Positions 36,465-44,509 of a stretch of 44,509 nt of DNA are shown here, piece by piece. A model generated the notes under the pieces. That model worked only from the letters and a program-made list of their open reading frames with translations, did not search any database and had not been told where the DNA came from. Both the position numbers and the translations under genes were made by a program. The DNA is from Streptococcus lactarius (lineage in GTDB: Bacteria; Bacillota; Bacilli; Lactobacillales; Streptococcaceae): positions 1 through 44,509 of the forward strand of contig NZ_MRXX01000008.1 of assembly GCF_016642265.1 (NCBI RefSeq), given 5' to 3'. Within the stretch, counting starts at the first letter, position 1, and each line of letters begins with the position of its first letter.

Positions 36465-37775
36465 ATGAAGACAAAAGAACATCAGTTGGATCTTCGTTGG
36501 CTAGAAGCCTATCGATCTCAAGATCCACATTTTGGCTTGGAGCGCATGGAAGCTCTCTTGGCTTTGAGAGGAAATCCTCACCTAGACTGTCGGGTCATTC
36601 ATGTTGCGGGGACCAATGGCAAGGGCTCTACTATTGCTACCTTATCCCAACTTTTGAGACAGGCAGGTTTACGCGTTGGAGTCTTTACCTCTCCTTATCT
36701 GATCCATTACAATGACCAGATCACCATTAATGGCGAAGCCATCTCCGATCAAGACCTGCAAACCTATCTGGATAGCTACCAACAGCTCTTGGAAGCTGAA
36801 GAATCAAGAGACATCTTTCAAGGTTTGACGGAATTTGAGGTGATGACAGCCATTGCCTATGATTATTTTGCTCATGAGGAGCTGGATTACGTGATTATGG
36901 AAGTCGGTATGGGCGGACGATTAGACAGCACCAATGTCTGTCAGCCCGTTCTGACCGCGATCACATCGATTGGCTTGGACCACGTCGCCCTTTTAGGGCC
37001 GGATCTGGCTTCCATTGCCCGTGAAAAGGCTGGTATTATCAAGCCTGAAATTCCTCTGGTTTTAGGGAAATTAGAGCCTGAAGCCAGCCAAGTGATTGAA
37101 GGCATTGCGCTTCAAAAGCAGGCCCCGATAACAGCCTATGACAGAGACTACCAGATTGAGCTAGAAGCTTCTTGCCTATCGGGCCAATCCTTTTCTTATC
37201 ACAGTTCCAAAAGAGAAAAAGCTTCTTATCAAGTAGCGCTTTTAGGTCATCATCAGGCCAGAAATGCAGCCCTTGCGATCAGTATCTGTGATGTACTTTT
37301 TGAAAGAGAAGGGCGTGGACTCTTGTCAAAAGAATTGGTGGATGAGGCCCTGCGTCAAGTTGTCTGGCCTGGTCGGATGGAAGTGATCTCTCAAAAGCCC
37401 ATGATCCTGCTAGATGGGGCCCATAACCCCCATGCTGTTGCGCCTTTGATCGCAAGTCTTCGAGAACTGTTCCCGAGTCAAAAAAAGACCATTCTTTTTA
37501 CCTGCATCCGGACCAAAGCCTTGGAAGAGATGCTGGAGCAGTGGCAGAAACTGGAAAATAGTCGCTTGGTTCTCACGACCTTTGACGATCCAAGAGCCTA
37601 TTCTCAAGATAAAATGACAGCTGTTGCTAACAAGCACCAGCTTGAGGAAGTGGACTGGCGAGAATTTCTACAAAACTGGCAAGCTGGAGATGATGAGCTC
37701 CTCGTTGTAACGGGATCGCTCTACTTTCTCAGCCAAGTACGACCTTATTTATTAAAAACAGAAAAATCCAACTAG
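36465..37775 (+). CDS. folC: dihydrofolate synthase / folylpolyglutamate synthase
   Basis: A 436-residue Mur-ligase-like enzyme that adds glutamate to dihydropteroate and folates. The P-loop is [14 protein letters not shown] (near residue 48), followed by [26 protein letters not shown] and [13 protein letters not shown] 36465 directly follows the folP TAA without a clear ribosome binding site, so translation is probably coupled to folP. folE follows after 8 bp. Confidence 0.95.
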   Translation: MKTKEHQLDLRWLEAYRSQDPHFGLERMEALLALRGNPHLDCRVIHVAGTNGKGSTIATLSQLLRQAGLRVGVFTSPYLIHYNDQITINGEAISDQDLQTYLDSYQQLLEAEESRDIFQGLTEFEVMTAIAYDYFAHEELDYVIMEVGMGGRLDSTNVCQPVLTAITSIGLDHVALLGPDLASIAREKAGIIKPEIPLVLGKLEPEASQVIEGIALQKQAPITAYDRDYQIELEASCLSGQSFSYHSSKREKASYQVALLGHHQARNAALAISICDVLFEREGRGLLSKELVDEALRQVVWPGRMEVISQKPMILLDGAHNPHAVAPLIASLRELFPSQKKTILFTCIRTKALEEMLEQWQKLENSRLVLTTFDDPRAYSQDKMTAVANKHQLEEVDWREFLQNWQAGDDELLVVTGSLYFLSQVRPYLLKTEKSN

Positions 37776-37783
37776 GAGATGAT

Positions 37784-38338
37784 ATGGATACAAAGAAAAT
37801 TGAAGAAGCAGTGAAAATGATCATCGAAGCAGTCGGTGAAGATGAGAACCGTGAGGGACTCCTGGAAACTCCGACCCGCATCGCAAAGATGTACCAAGAG
37901 ATCTTTTCAGGTTTGGGACAAACAGCAGAAGAGCATTTGTCAAAATCATTTGAAATCATTGATAACAATATGGTGGTTGAGAAGGATATTTTCTTCCATT
38001 CCATGTGTGAGCATCACTTCTTGCCGTTTTATGGCAAGGTACATATTGCCTACATTCCAAATGGCCGTGTTGCTGGGCTTTCAAAACTGGCTCGGACGGT
38101 CGAAGTTTATGCTAAAAAACCACAGATTCAGGAACGATTGACGGTCGAGATCGCTGACGCCTTGATGGATTATCTGGGAGCACAGGGAGCACTGGTCTGG
38201 GTAGAAGCAGAGCATATGTGTATGAACATGCGTGGTGTCCGTAAACCTGGGACTGCTACAGTGACAACGGCTGCGCGTGGATTGCTTGCGACAGATAAAG
38301 ACTTGAAAAATGAAGCCTATAAACTCATGGGCCACTAA
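37784..38338 (+). CDS. folE: GTP cyclohydrolase I
   Basis: A 184-residue enzyme for the first step of folate synthesis, GTP to dihydroneopterin triphosphate. The zinc ligands are C75 and H78 ([10 protein letters not shown]) and C146 (EHMCMNMRG). The substrate stretch [14 protein letters not shown] and the C-terminal [14 protein letters not shown] are present. ATG 37784 has AGGAGA upstream. It is the third gene of the folate operon. Confidence 0.97.
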   Translation: MDTKKIEEAVKMIIEAVGEDENREGLLETPTRIAKMYQEIFSGLGQTAEEHLSKSFEIIDNNMVVEKDIFFHSMCEHHFLPFYGKVHIAYIPNGRVAGLSKLARTVEVYAKKPQIQERLTVEIADALMDYLGAQGALVWVEAEHMCMNMRGVRKPGTATVTTAARGLLATDKDLKNEAYKLMGH

Positions 38339-38363
38339 TGGCTGACTATAAGAGGTGAAGAGA

Positions 38364-39173
38364 GTGGATCAATTACGGATCAAGGACTTAGAGGTATACG
38401 CCTATCATGGTGTTTTTCCGGCAGAAAAAGAATTGGGACAACGCTTTGTCTTGGATGTTTGGGTGGATTATGAAATGACCCGAGCTGCTCGTACAGGTGA
38501 TTTGGAAGCTTCGATCCATTATGGAATCTTAGCGGAACAGTTGACCGAGTGGATACAGGCTGAAAAGATTGATTTGATTGAAACGGTTGCCTTTCAATTG
38601 GTGCAAAAAATTTTCGAAAGCTATGCATTTGTAGAAAAAGTCCGCCTGGAGTTGAAAAAACCGTGGGCACCAGTTCCTTTGCCTTTAGAGACTTGTTCGG
38701 TGACGATTGAACGAGAGAAAAAACGGGCTTTTATAGGCCTTGGGACCAATATGGGAGACAAACCTCTTCAGCTAGATACTGCGCTAGAAAAAATCAAGGA
38801 TCGAGGGATTCGTATCCTGCAGACTTCTACAAGAATCCAAACAGAGCCTTGGGGTGGTGTGGAGCAGGACGCCTTTTTGAATCAGGTGGCAGAAGTCGAA
38901 ACATGGATGACCCCGCAGGATATCCTAGAGACCTTACTTGCCATCGAGCAGGAAATGGGTCGAGTCCGTGAGGTCAAGTGGGGGCCACGTGTGATCGACT
39001 TAGATCTACTTTATATGGAGGACACCATTTGTTACAGCCCTAGCTTGATCTTGCCGCATCCTTATGTGGCAGAGCGCGCCTTTGTCCTAGAATCTTTGAA
39101 CGAAATTGCCCCTCATTTTGTGGATCCTGTTCAAAGAAAGCCCATTCGCCAATTATGGGATGCTGTCAAATAG
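38364..39173 (+). CDS. folKB: bifunctional dihydroneopterin aldolase / HPPK
   Basis: A 269-residue fusion as in pneumococcal SulD. Residues 1-118 are the FolB aldolase ([21 protein letters not shown], conserved Tyr and Glu). From about residue 122 it is FolK pyrophosphokinase ([64 protein letters not shown]). GTG 38364 is chosen for its AGAGGTGA and because the family starts MDQL; another GTG lies at 38355. It is the last gene of the folate operon. Confidence 0.94.
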   Translation: MDQLRIKDLEVYAYHGVFPAEKELGQRFVLDVWVDYEMTRAARTGDLEASIHYGILAEQLTEWIQAEKIDLIETVAFQLVQKIFESYAFVEKVRLELKKPWAPVPLPLETCSVTIEREKKRAFIGLGTNMGDKPLQLDTALEKIKDRGIRILQTSTRIQTEPWGGVEQDAFLNQVAEVETWMTPQDILETLLAIEQEMGRVREVKWGPRVIDLDLLYMEDTICYSPSLILPHPYVAERAFVLESLNEIAPHFVDPVQRKPIRQLWDAVK

Positions 39174-39196
39174 TCTCTCTTCTTTGCATCATAAAA

Positions 39197-39216
39197 AAAT
39201 CCCTGCTCGAGGGATT
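39197..39216 (+). terminator. hairpin after folKB
   Basis: AATCCCT-GCTCG-AGGGATT, preceded by an A run and followed by GTTC, could end the folate operon. Its right arm TCGAGGGATTGTT is repeated in inverted form at about 39468-39480. Confidence 0.55.
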
Positions 39217-39245
39217 GTTCAAATTGTAGACAAAGACTTCTTAAA

Positions 39246-39381
39246 AAACTTTCCTTAGGTGAGTACGGACGTCTGCGAACTTCTACGAAGTTCCAAGACT
39301 AATGATTGAGCCTGAGGTCTCAATCATTCCGAGTGCCTGAAACTGATTCGTTTCAGGCACTTTTCTCACGGCGGAAAGTTT
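39246..39381 (+). repeat. MITE-like hairpin repeat, copy A
   Basis: This 136-bp element starts AAACTTTCCTTAGGTGAG and ends CTCACGGCGGAAAGTTT, so its ends are inverted repeats of type AAACTTTCC-N3/4-GTGAG. Inside are three perfect hairpins: GAACTTC-TAC-GAAGTTC (39277-39293), AATGATTGAG/CTCAATCATT (39301-39328) and GTGCCTGAAAC/GTTTCAGGCAC (39333-39360), the last followed by TTTTCTC. A second, inverted copy lies at 41217-41425. It holds no gene and lies 3' of the DUF1846 gene. Confidence 0.75.
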
Positions 39382-39466
39382 CAGAATATGATTGAATAAC
39401 TATAACGAGTATAATTTTTAAAGAATTGATTAGATTTTATTAAAGATTCGTTTATCTACACTCTCA

Positions 39467-39492
39467 ACAATCCCTCGAACGGGATTGTTTTT
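39467..39492. terminator. hairpin 3' of the DUF1846 gene
   Basis: CAACAATCCC-TCGAA-CGGGATTGTT with a T run in the plus direction. It could terminate transcripts from the folate side and, less well, the minus-strand gene that ends at 39505. Confidence 0.65.
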
Positions 39493-39504
39493 GTTTGTCT
39501 TCAA

Positions 39505-40989
39505 TTATTTACGATACAAGCGATCGTATTGGTAGACGGGATCCATGGTGACGTGGATACCGAGCTTGCGAAGGACATTCTTGTCTTCGTCTGTCAGCAT
39601 AACAGTTGAATGGGCTTCGCTGCCTTTCAACTTGCCTAATTCTTGCATAGCAAGCTTAGCGTCTTCATTGCTCATGGCCGTAATAGCAAGGGCAATGAGG
39701 ATCTCATTTGAGTGAAGGCGAGGGTTGCGACTGCCTAAATGATTGATCTTCAAGCCTTGGATCGGTTGCACGTACTCTGGCTCGATCAACTTAGTTTCTT
39801 TGTCAACGTGAGCTAATTTCTTAATGGCATTGATTAAGAGGGCTGCAGTTGGACCAAAGAGATCAGATGTTTTTCCAGTGACCATCTCGCCGTTTGGCAA
39901 TTCAAGGGCCAAGGCTGGCTCCCCTGTTTCTTCTTCTTTCTGACGGGCAAGGACGGTCACTTTCCGATCATTTGGTGTAATGCCCAAATCATTCATCAAG
40001 AGCTCAATCTTTTTCACAGCTCCTTCACCGACACGTTCTGCCTTGACATCCAAGATGGTTTGGTAATAGCGACGGATGATTTCTTGTTGGGAAGCTTCAA
40101 TCGCAGCATCATTGTCCACAATGGCAAAGCCAACCATGTTGACACCCATGTCTGTCGGAGAAGCGTAAGGGGAGGTTCCCAAGATCCGTTCCAACATGCG
40201 CTTCAAGACAGGGAAGATTTCGATATCGCGGTTGTAGTTGACCGTTGTTTCCCCGTAGGTTTGGAGGTGGAAGGGATCGATCATATTGACATCGTCTAGA
40301 TCGGCAGTCGCTGCTTCATAGGCCAAGTTGACTGGGTGGTGCAAGGGAAGGTTCCATACTGGGAAGGTTTCAAATTTAGCATAGCCAGATTTGATGCCAT
40401 TCAATTGGTCATGGTACATATTGGACATACATGTTGCCAATTTACCAGAACCAGGACCAGGAGCCGTCACAACGACCAAATTGCGGCTGGTCTTGATGTA
40501 GTCATTTTTCCCCATCCCTTCAGGAGAGATGATGTGGTCCATATCAGTCGGATAGCCCTTGATCGGATAGTGTAGATAAGAGGCAATCCCACTTTTATCC
40601 AGTTGCTTACGAAAGGCGTCCGCAGCGGGTTGTCCAGCATATTGGGTGATCACGACCGAGCCTACAAAGATCCCCAATTCGTTGAATTTATCGATCAAGC
40701 GCAGGACTTCTTGGTCATAAGAAATCCCAAGATCCCCACGCGCTTTTGAGTGCTCAATGTTGTTGGCATTGATGGCAATGACAATTTCCACCTGGTCCCG
40801 CAATTCTTGGAGCAACTTGATCTTATTGTCTGGTTCATAACCAGGCAGGACTCGAGCAGCGTGGAAGTCCTCTAACATCTTGCCGCCAAATTCGAGGTAG
40901 AGTTTGCCATCGAATTGGTTGATCCGCTCGATAATGTGGTCCCGTTGCAAATTCAAATACTTTTCAGAACTAAAAGCTTGTTTTTTCAT
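39505..40989 (-). CDS. DUF1846 protein (UPF0371)
   Basis: A 494-residue cytoplasmic protein of the DUF1846 family, starting [24 protein letters not shown] nucleotide-binding-like stretch [16 protein letters not shown] lies near residue 172, followed by the family's [24 protein letters not shown]. The biochemical role is not established. ATG 40989 has CAGGAGA upstream. It is a single gene flanked on both sides by inverted copies of a MITE-like repeat. Confidence 0.92.
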   Translation of the reverse strand: MKKQAFSSEKYLNLQRDHIIERINQFDGKLYLEFGGKMLEDFHAARVLPGYEPDNKIKLLQELRDQVEIVIAINANNIEHSKARGDLGISYDQEVLRLIDKFNELGIFVGSVVITQYAGQPAADAFRKQLDKSGIASYLHYPIKGYPTDMDHIISPEGMGKNDYIKTSRNLVVVTAPGPGSGKLATCMSNMYHDQLNGIKSGYAKFETFPVWNLPLHHPVNLAYEAATADLDDVNMIDPFHLQTYGETTVNYNRDIEIFPVLKRMLERILGTSPYASPTDMGVNMVGFAIVDNDAAIEASQQEIIRRYYQTILDVKAERVGEGAVKKIELLMNDLGITPNDRKVTVLARQKEEETGEPALALELPNGEMVTGKTSDLFGPTAALLINAIKKLAHVDKETKLIEPEYVQPIQGLKINHLGSRNPRLHSNEILIALAITAMSNEDAKLAMQELGKLKGSEAHSTVMLTDEDKNVLRKLGIHVTMDPVYQYDRLYRK

Positions 40990-41047
40990 CTAAATCTCCT
41001 GTAAATAAGGGAAACCTGCTCCCTACACGAAATATTCATTCTTTCAT

Positions 41048-41075
41048 ATTATATCAGAAAACAGATGGAAGACAA
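41048..41075 (-). promoter_or_regulatory. probable promoter of the DUF1846 gene
   Basis: On the minus strand TTGTCT (41075-41070) and TATAAT (41053-41048) are 16 bp apart, about 60 bp before the start. The rest of the gap to 41216 shows no gene. Confidence 0.55.
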
Positions 41076-41216
41076 ACTATTCTCTGTCGCTTTCCATAGA
41101 AGAGATTAGACATCATAGAATTTGATTGTTCAGGCATATTTTTTACATAAAATAACCTAAGTAATGATAAACAAATAAAATGAGGTAGTCTATTAAGGTC
41201 ATTGCAGGGGGCGCTT

Positions 41217-41425
41217 AAACTTTCCGCTGTGAGAAAAGTGCTAGAAACACTACTGTTTCTAGCACCCGGGGGTTTTGGGAGTAAAACAGTTTGAGAAACT
41301 GTTTTAGCCTGAGCCAAAAAAATGAAAAGCGAAGGGTCCAAAACTAAGTCATAGAACTTCTTGGATCGCTGAAATCATCCACTGGATAATTTCACCTAAC
41401 GTCCGTACTCACCTAAGGAAAGTTT
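41217..41425 (-). repeat. MITE-like hairpin repeat, copy B
   Basis: This 209-bp element is an inverted copy of the repeat at 39246-39381. Read on the minus strand it shares 29 identical bases at its start (AAAAACTTTCCTTAGGTGAG and onward, 41427-41399) and GCACTTTTCTCACAGCGGAA at its end. Hairpins are TGAAATCATCC/GGATAATTTCA (41370-41394), TAAAACAGTTT/AAACTGTTTTA (41282-41306) and GTGCTAGAAAC/GTTTCTAGCAC (41238-41265). The last stem differs from copy A at two base pairs, both changed on both strands. Confidence 0.75.
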
Positions 41426-41475
41426 TTAAGAGGATTTTATCCTCTATCTAAAGCCCCTTACGGGGCCTCGTGCTC
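41426..41475 (-). terminator. hairpins after pepA
   Basis: GGCCCC-GTAA-GGGGCTTT on the minus strand (about 41474-41450), then AGAGGAT/ATCCTCT (41430-41445), can end the minus-strand pepA transcript just before repeat copy B. Confidence 0.6.
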
Positions 41476-41482
41476 AATGCTC

Positions 41483-42547
41483 TTAATAGTGTTTGATCAA
41501 ATCAACTGTTGAGCGATCCAATTTCTTAACCAATGCTTGCAAGAAGGCTTGCGCTTGTAAGAAATCATCCATAGCATAGAGGGTTTGGTGAGAGTGGATG
41601 TAGCGGGCACAGACACCGATGGTGGTAGATGGCACTCCGCCATTCTTCAAGTGTGCGGCACCGGCGTCGGTTCCACCTTTACCACAGTAATATTGGTATT
41701 TGATACCGGCTTCTTCAGCAGTTGTGAGTAAGAAATCTTTCATATTAGGCAATAGGATGTGACCAGGATCATAGAATCGGATCAGGGTTCCTTCGCCAAT
41801 AGCACCTTGCCCTCCAAAGATATCAGCAGCTGGGGAACAATCGACAGCAAGGAAGACTTCCGGATCAAATTTAGTGGTAGAGGTATGGGCACCACGAAGT
41901 CCCACTTCTTCTTGAACATTGGCTCCGACATAGAGTTCATTGCTCAAGTCTTGATCAGAGAGGTTCTTGGCCAATTCACTGACCATCAAGACGCCGTAGC
42001 GGTTATCCCATGCTTTAGAGATCACATTTTTACCATTTGCTGTGAGAATAGCAGAGCTGTCTGGCACCAAGGTGTCCCCAGGATGGACGCCATAGCTTTC
42101 AGCCTCAACTTGGTTGCTAAATCCAGCATCAAAGACAATGTCCCCAATAGTAGGAACGGTTGGACCGCCCGCACCACGTGTCAAATGTGGAGGGACAGAT
42201 CCAGAAATAGCAGGGTATTCACGGCCATCGCGTGTCAAGAGTTTGAAACGTTGGCTGCTGACCACCATCGGGTTCCAACCACCGATTGGCACCACACGGA
42301 AAGTCCCGTCAGCTTTGATTTCGCTGATCATAAAACCAACTTCGTCCATGTGGGCAGCGACTTGGACGCGAGGGGCATCACTCGCTGTTGAGTGTTTGAT
42401 CCCAAAGATTCCACCGAGACCATCGGTCACGATCTCATCCACATGAGGGGTCAATTGTTGGCGCAAATAGTCCCGTACAGGTGCTTCATGGCCTGAGATA
42501 GCGGGAATTTCAGTTACTTCTTTGATTTTAGAAAATAAATCAGTCAT
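41483..42547 (-). CDS. pepA: glutamyl aminopeptidase (M42 family)
   Basis: A 354-residue dinuclear metallo-aminopeptidase that removes N-terminal acidic residues from peptides. Metal and catalytic motifs are AAHMDEVG (H66, D68), KAWDNRYG, the catalytic pair in VQEEVGLRGA, AVDCSPAAD and the C-terminal IHSHQTLY. Family length is normal. ATG 42547 has AGAAGGTAA upstream. It is a single minus-strand gene, divergent from the DUF4651 gene. Confidence 0.94.
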   Translation of the reverse strand: MTDLFSKIKEVTEIPAISGHEAPVRDYLRQQLTPHVDEIVTDGLGGIFGIKHSTASDAPRVQVAAHMDEVGFMISEIKADGTFRVVPIGGWNPMVVSSQRFKLLTRDGREYPAISGSVPPHLTRGAGGPTVPTIGDIVFDAGFSNQVEAESYGVHPGDTLVPDSSAILTANGKNVISKAWDNRYGVLMVSELAKNLSDQDLSNELYVGANVQEEVGLRGAHTSTTKFDPEVFLAVDCSPAADIFGGQGAIGEGTLIRFYDPGHILLPNMKDFLLTTAEEAGIKYQYYCGKGGTDAGAAHLKNGGVPSTTIGVCARYIHSHQTLYAMDDFLQAQAFLQALVKKLDRSTVDLIKHY

Positions 42548-42654
42548 AGGTTACCTTCTTTCTGATGTTATTTTATCATTTTTTTGGCGAGGATGGTAGC
42601 CTCATGGGAGAGGCGTTTCTGTTGGAGGGCCAGGAGGAAACCCTAGCTCGACCA

Positions 42655-42683
42655 TTGTCCCCTTGCTGATTTTGTGTTACAAT
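42655..42683 (+). promoter_or_regulatory. promoter giving a leaderless DUF4651 mRNA
   Basis: TTGTCC (42655-42660) and TACAAT (42678-42683) are 17 bp apart, with TGT before the -10. The ATG at 42691 begins only 8 bp after the -10, where transcription should start, and no ribosome binding site lies between. Confidence 0.7.
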
Positions 42684-42690
42684 AGGCACT

Positions 42691-42981
42691 ATGAAAGCAA
42701 AAAAAATTATTTTATCGAGTCTGGCTGTCGCAAGTGCCGGAGCTCTTGCGGCTGGTGTTTATAAAATTGCCAAAGATCAAAAGCGCCTTCGTACCCAAGA
42801 AGAGTTGGTCGCAGAAGTGCGGGAGCAAATGGAAGCTATGGGGACGATTGCGACCCTGTATGTGGAACTCTACGAGTCCAGTGAAGAACGTTTGGTAGGG
42901 GGCGTTATCTTTGAGGATGAGCGCCATTACCGCTTTGTCTACGAAGACGGCCTCTTGCATTATGAAGAGGAAAAACTATGA
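42691..42981 (+). CDS. DUF4651 membrane-anchored small protein
   Basis: A 96-residue protein with an N-terminal membrane helix (about residues 5-24, IILSSLAVASAGALAAGVY) and an acidic soluble part (VEL...ERLVGGVIFEDERHYRFVYEDG). It fits the DUF4651 family found in streptococci before a thioredoxin-like gene. The role is unknown. It has no ribosome binding site and appears leaderless. It overlaps the next gene by 4 bp (ATGA). Confidence 0.85.
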   Translation: MKAKKIILSSLAVASAGALAAGVYKIAKDQKRLRTQEELVAEVREQMEAMGTIATLYVELYESSEERLVGGVIFEDERHYRFVYEDGLLHYEEEKL

Positions 42982-43295
42982 TCACACCTCATTCTTTCGA
43001 AGAAATCGCCTCCTATATAGAGCAAGAAGGCAAGAAAGTCTTTGTCTTTTCAGCAGATTGGTGTGGGGATTGCCGTTATCTCCAACCTTTTTTGCCGGAA
43101 ATTGAGGCGGAAAACCCTGAATTTACCTTTATCTTGGTGGACAGAGATGCTTATATGGAGCTAGCCAAAGTCTGGAATGTGTACGGAATTCCGAGTCTGG
43201 TCGTACTGGAAAAGGACAAGGAAATCGGACGGTTTGTCAATCGTGATCGAAAAACCAAAGCGCAGATTACGACCTTCTTAGCAAGATTAAAATAG
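42978..43295 (+). CDS. thioredoxin-family protein with CGDC motif
   Basis: A 105-residue cytoplasmic thioredoxin-fold protein. The active site is W28-C29-G30-D31-C32 instead of the usual WCGPC, and the cis-Pro motif is GIPSLVVL. It probably acts as a thiol-disulfide reductase with altered redox potential; its partner is unknown. The ATG overlaps the DUF4651 stop, with GAGGA upstream. Confidence 0.9.
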   Translation: MITPHSFEEIASYIEQEGKKVFVFSADWCGDCRYLQPFLPEIEAENPEFTFILVDRDAYMELAKVWNVYGIPSLVVLEKDKEIGRFVNRDRKTKAQITTFLARLK

Positions 43296-43304
43296 GAGAA
43301 GAAC

Positions 43305-43931
43305 ATGATTGTAACATACAACAAAGAACAAGTCGGCGATGTCTTGATGCTGACCTTGAAAAATAGTGGAGAAGCAAAGCTCGCTGTTGAAAGAAAAGGA
43401 AAGGTGGCTCGCGTTTACCGTGAGGACAAGCAAGAAACGGTTGCCTGGAATATCTTTGATGCCTCGTCTTTCTTCGTCATCGAAGGCAATGGCCAAGTCT
43501 TTTTGACAGATGAGCAAGTAGATCGGTTGAACCAAGAGTTGGAAAGCGAAGGCTTTGCAGAACGCTTGGTCAATGACCGCGAACCGAAATTTGTGGTGGG
43601 AGAAATTCTTGAAATGGTAGCCCATCCAGATAGTGACCACTTGAATATCTGTCAAGTAGCAGTTGGGCCGGATAAGACAGTTCAGATCGTGGCAGGAGCT
43701 CCAAATGCGCGTGTCGGTCTCAAGACCATTGTCGCTCTTCCAGGTGCCATGATGCCAGATGGCAGCTTGATTTTCCCAGGTGCCCTTCGTGGTGAAAAAA
43801 GTTATGGCATGATGTGCAGTCCTCGCGAATTGCACTTGCCAAATGCTCCTCAAAAACGAGGCATTATTGAATTAGATGACGCAGAAGTGGCAGGAACACC
43901 TTTTGATCCTGCCCGTCACTGGAACGGATAA
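43305..43931 (+). CDS. ytpR: YtpR-type tRNA-binding domain protein
   Basis: A 208-residue protein with an N-terminal DUF4479 part (residues 1-90) and a C-terminal OB-fold tRNA-binding domain (about 95-200: FVVGEILEMVAHPDSDHLNICQV, GAPNARVG, GSLIFPGALRGEKSYGMMCSPREL), like the N-terminal domain of the PheRS beta chain. It is thought to bind tRNA, but its role is not settled. ATG 43305 has AGGAGAAG upstream. It is the third gene of this small operon. Confidence 0.92.
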   Translation: MIVTYNKEQVGDVLMLTLKNSGEAKLAVERKGKVARVYREDKQETVAWNIFDASSFFVIEGNGQVFLTDEQVDRLNQELESEGFAERLVNDREPKFVVGEILEMVAHPDSDHLNICQVAVGPDKTVQIVAGAPNARVGLKTIVALPGAMMPDGSLIFPGALRGEKSYGMMCSPRELHLPNAPQKRGIIELDDAEVAGTPFDPARHWNG

Positions 43932-43937
43932 AAAAGA

Positions 43938-43972
43938 AGATTCTAGGATGCTTGCAGTCCTAGAATTTTTTT
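43938..43972 (+). terminator. terminator after ytpR
   Basis: ATTCTAGGA (43940-43948) pairs perfectly with TCCTAGAAT (43958-43966), followed by TTTTTT. Confidence 0.93.
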
Positions 43973-44001
43973 ATGGGAGCACCTCCATTTTTGAAGATTT
44001 T

Positions 44002-44009
44002 TTCGAATA
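44002..44009 (+). promoter_or_regulatory. ComX (SigX) com-box of ssbB
   Basis: TTCGAATA, 20 bp before the ssbB start and preceded by a T-rich tract, is identical to the comG box at 29089-29096. Confidence 0.88.
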
Positions 44010-44028
44010 AATAGATAGGAGGTAAATG

Positions 44029-44424
44029 ATGTATAATAAAGTTATTTTAATCGGTCGCCTAGTAGCGGCTCCAGAATTGCATAAAACCAGCACAGATAAA
44101 TCGGTTGCTCGAGTGACCGTGGCGGTCAATCGCCGTTACAAGGATCAAAATGGAGAGCGGGAAACCGATTTTGTCAATGTCGTTGTTTGGGGGAAATTGG
44201 CTGAAACCATGGCTAGTTATGCCAGTAAAGGCAGCTTGATCTCTTTGGATGGAGAGATCCGTACCCGTCGCTATGAGAAAAATGGGGTTATGCAGTATGT
44301 GACAGAAGTCCTCTGTCAGAGCTTCCAGTTGCTTGAGAGCCGGGCTCAAAGAGCGATGCGTGAAAATGGTGGGACAGGAGATCTTGCTGATATTATCTTA
44401 GAAGAGGAAGATTTACCTTTCTAG
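44029..44424 (+). CDS. ssbB: competence-induced single-stranded DNA-binding protein SsbB
   Basis: A 131-residue OB-fold protein that coats single-stranded DNA taken up in transformation. It starts MYNKVILIGRL, has the TDFVNVVVWGKLAE core and ends in the acidic tip DLADIILEEEDLPF, which recruits partner proteins. The length equals pneumococcal SsbB and is shorter than housekeeping SSB, which has a long Gly/Gln linker. The second ATG (44029) matches the family start. The ComX box upstream supports competence induction. Confidence 0.95.
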   Translation: MYNKVILIGRLVAAPELHKTSTDKSVARVTVAVNRRYKDQNGERETDFVNVVVWGKLAETMASYASKGSLISLDGEIRTRRYEKNGVMQYVTEVLCQSFQLLESRAQRAMRENGGTGDLADIILEEEDLPF

Positions 44425-44457
44425 AAAGATCGAACCATCAGGCTTTGTGGGTGGAAT

Positions 44458-44483
44458 GAGGCTGGGATAAAAGTCCTAGCCTC
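44458..44483. repeat. streptococcal GAGGCTGGGA palindrome
   Basis: GAGGCTGGGA and TCCTAGCCTC form a 10-bp stem with one wobble around TAAAAG. Palindromes of this type recur between genes in streptococcal genomes. Here it may terminate ssbB, though a T tract is lacking. The window ends 26 bases later. Confidence 0.55.
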
Positions 44484-44509
44484 TCCATTGTCTTTGGATT
44501 GTCGAGCAA

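Noticed and set aside
41054..41341. 95-codon minus-strand frame upstream of the DUF1846 gene
   Set aside because: It overlaps repeat copy B and the DUF1846 promoter and has no ribosome binding site.

Overview
The window is chromosomal DNA of a Streptococcus, most likely of the mitis/sanguinis side of the genus. Supporting signs are the complete adcRCBA zinc operon, the tyrS-pbp1b-rpoB-rpoC order, a seven-gene comG operon and an ssbB that share the same competence sigma box, the folP-folC-folE-folKB (sul) order, and RpoB, RpoC, AdcR and SsbB sequences of streptococcal type. The species cannot be fixed from the sequence alone.

Layout. 62-1103: twelve tRNA genes without encoded CCA, closed by a terminator. 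1176-1434: a gene-free, IS-like fragment with 24-bp imperfect inverted ends. 1439-2695 (-): an MFS exporter, followed by a decayed ORF at 2925-3250. 3299-6749: adcR-adcC-adcB-adcA behind two AdcR boxes. 6881-9190: a DUF6287-type lipoprotein, rlmA(II) (-), a YciI-like protein (-) and a divergent HxlR regulator. 9313-11918: an ABC exporter pair with a LytTR regulator and a DUF3021 membrane protein. 11981-13237 (-): tyrS. 13433-15856: pbp1b. 16197-23580: rpoB and rpoC, each with structured upstream RNA. 23907-28414: a compact exopolysaccharide operon containing a UDP-GlcNAc 2-epimerase, a membrane protein with a degenerate GGDEF-like domain, a 46-residue membrane peptide, a GT2 synthase and a GH8 hydrolase. 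28643-33843: DUF1033, comGA-GG and a YtxK-like methyltransferase. 33895-35088: ackA. 35505-39173: folate operon behind a structured leader. 39505-40989 (-): a DUF1846 protein flanked by two inverted copies of a MITE-like hairpin repeat. 41483-42547 (-): pepA. 42691-44424: DUF4651, a thioredoxin-like protein, YtpR and ssbB.

How the genes work together. adcRCBA is a self-contained zinc-uptake and zinc-sensing unit. The comG genes build the transformation pilus and ssbB protects incoming DNA; both carry TTCGAATA boxes and so should be induced together by ComX. The four fol genes cover most of the route from GTP to folate. The exopolysaccharide operon resembles the Listeria Pss system in its parts: precursor epimerase, processive synthase, small membrane partner, GGDEF-fold membrane protein and GH8 trimming enzyme. 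It is the most interesting system here, because its GGDEF-like domain has lost both the catalytic and I-site motifs. Other notable points are the MITE-like repeat with compensatory stem changes, two probable leaderless mRNAs (rlmA and the DUF4651 gene), a short ORF coupled to rpoC, and attenuator-like leaders before rpoB and folP.
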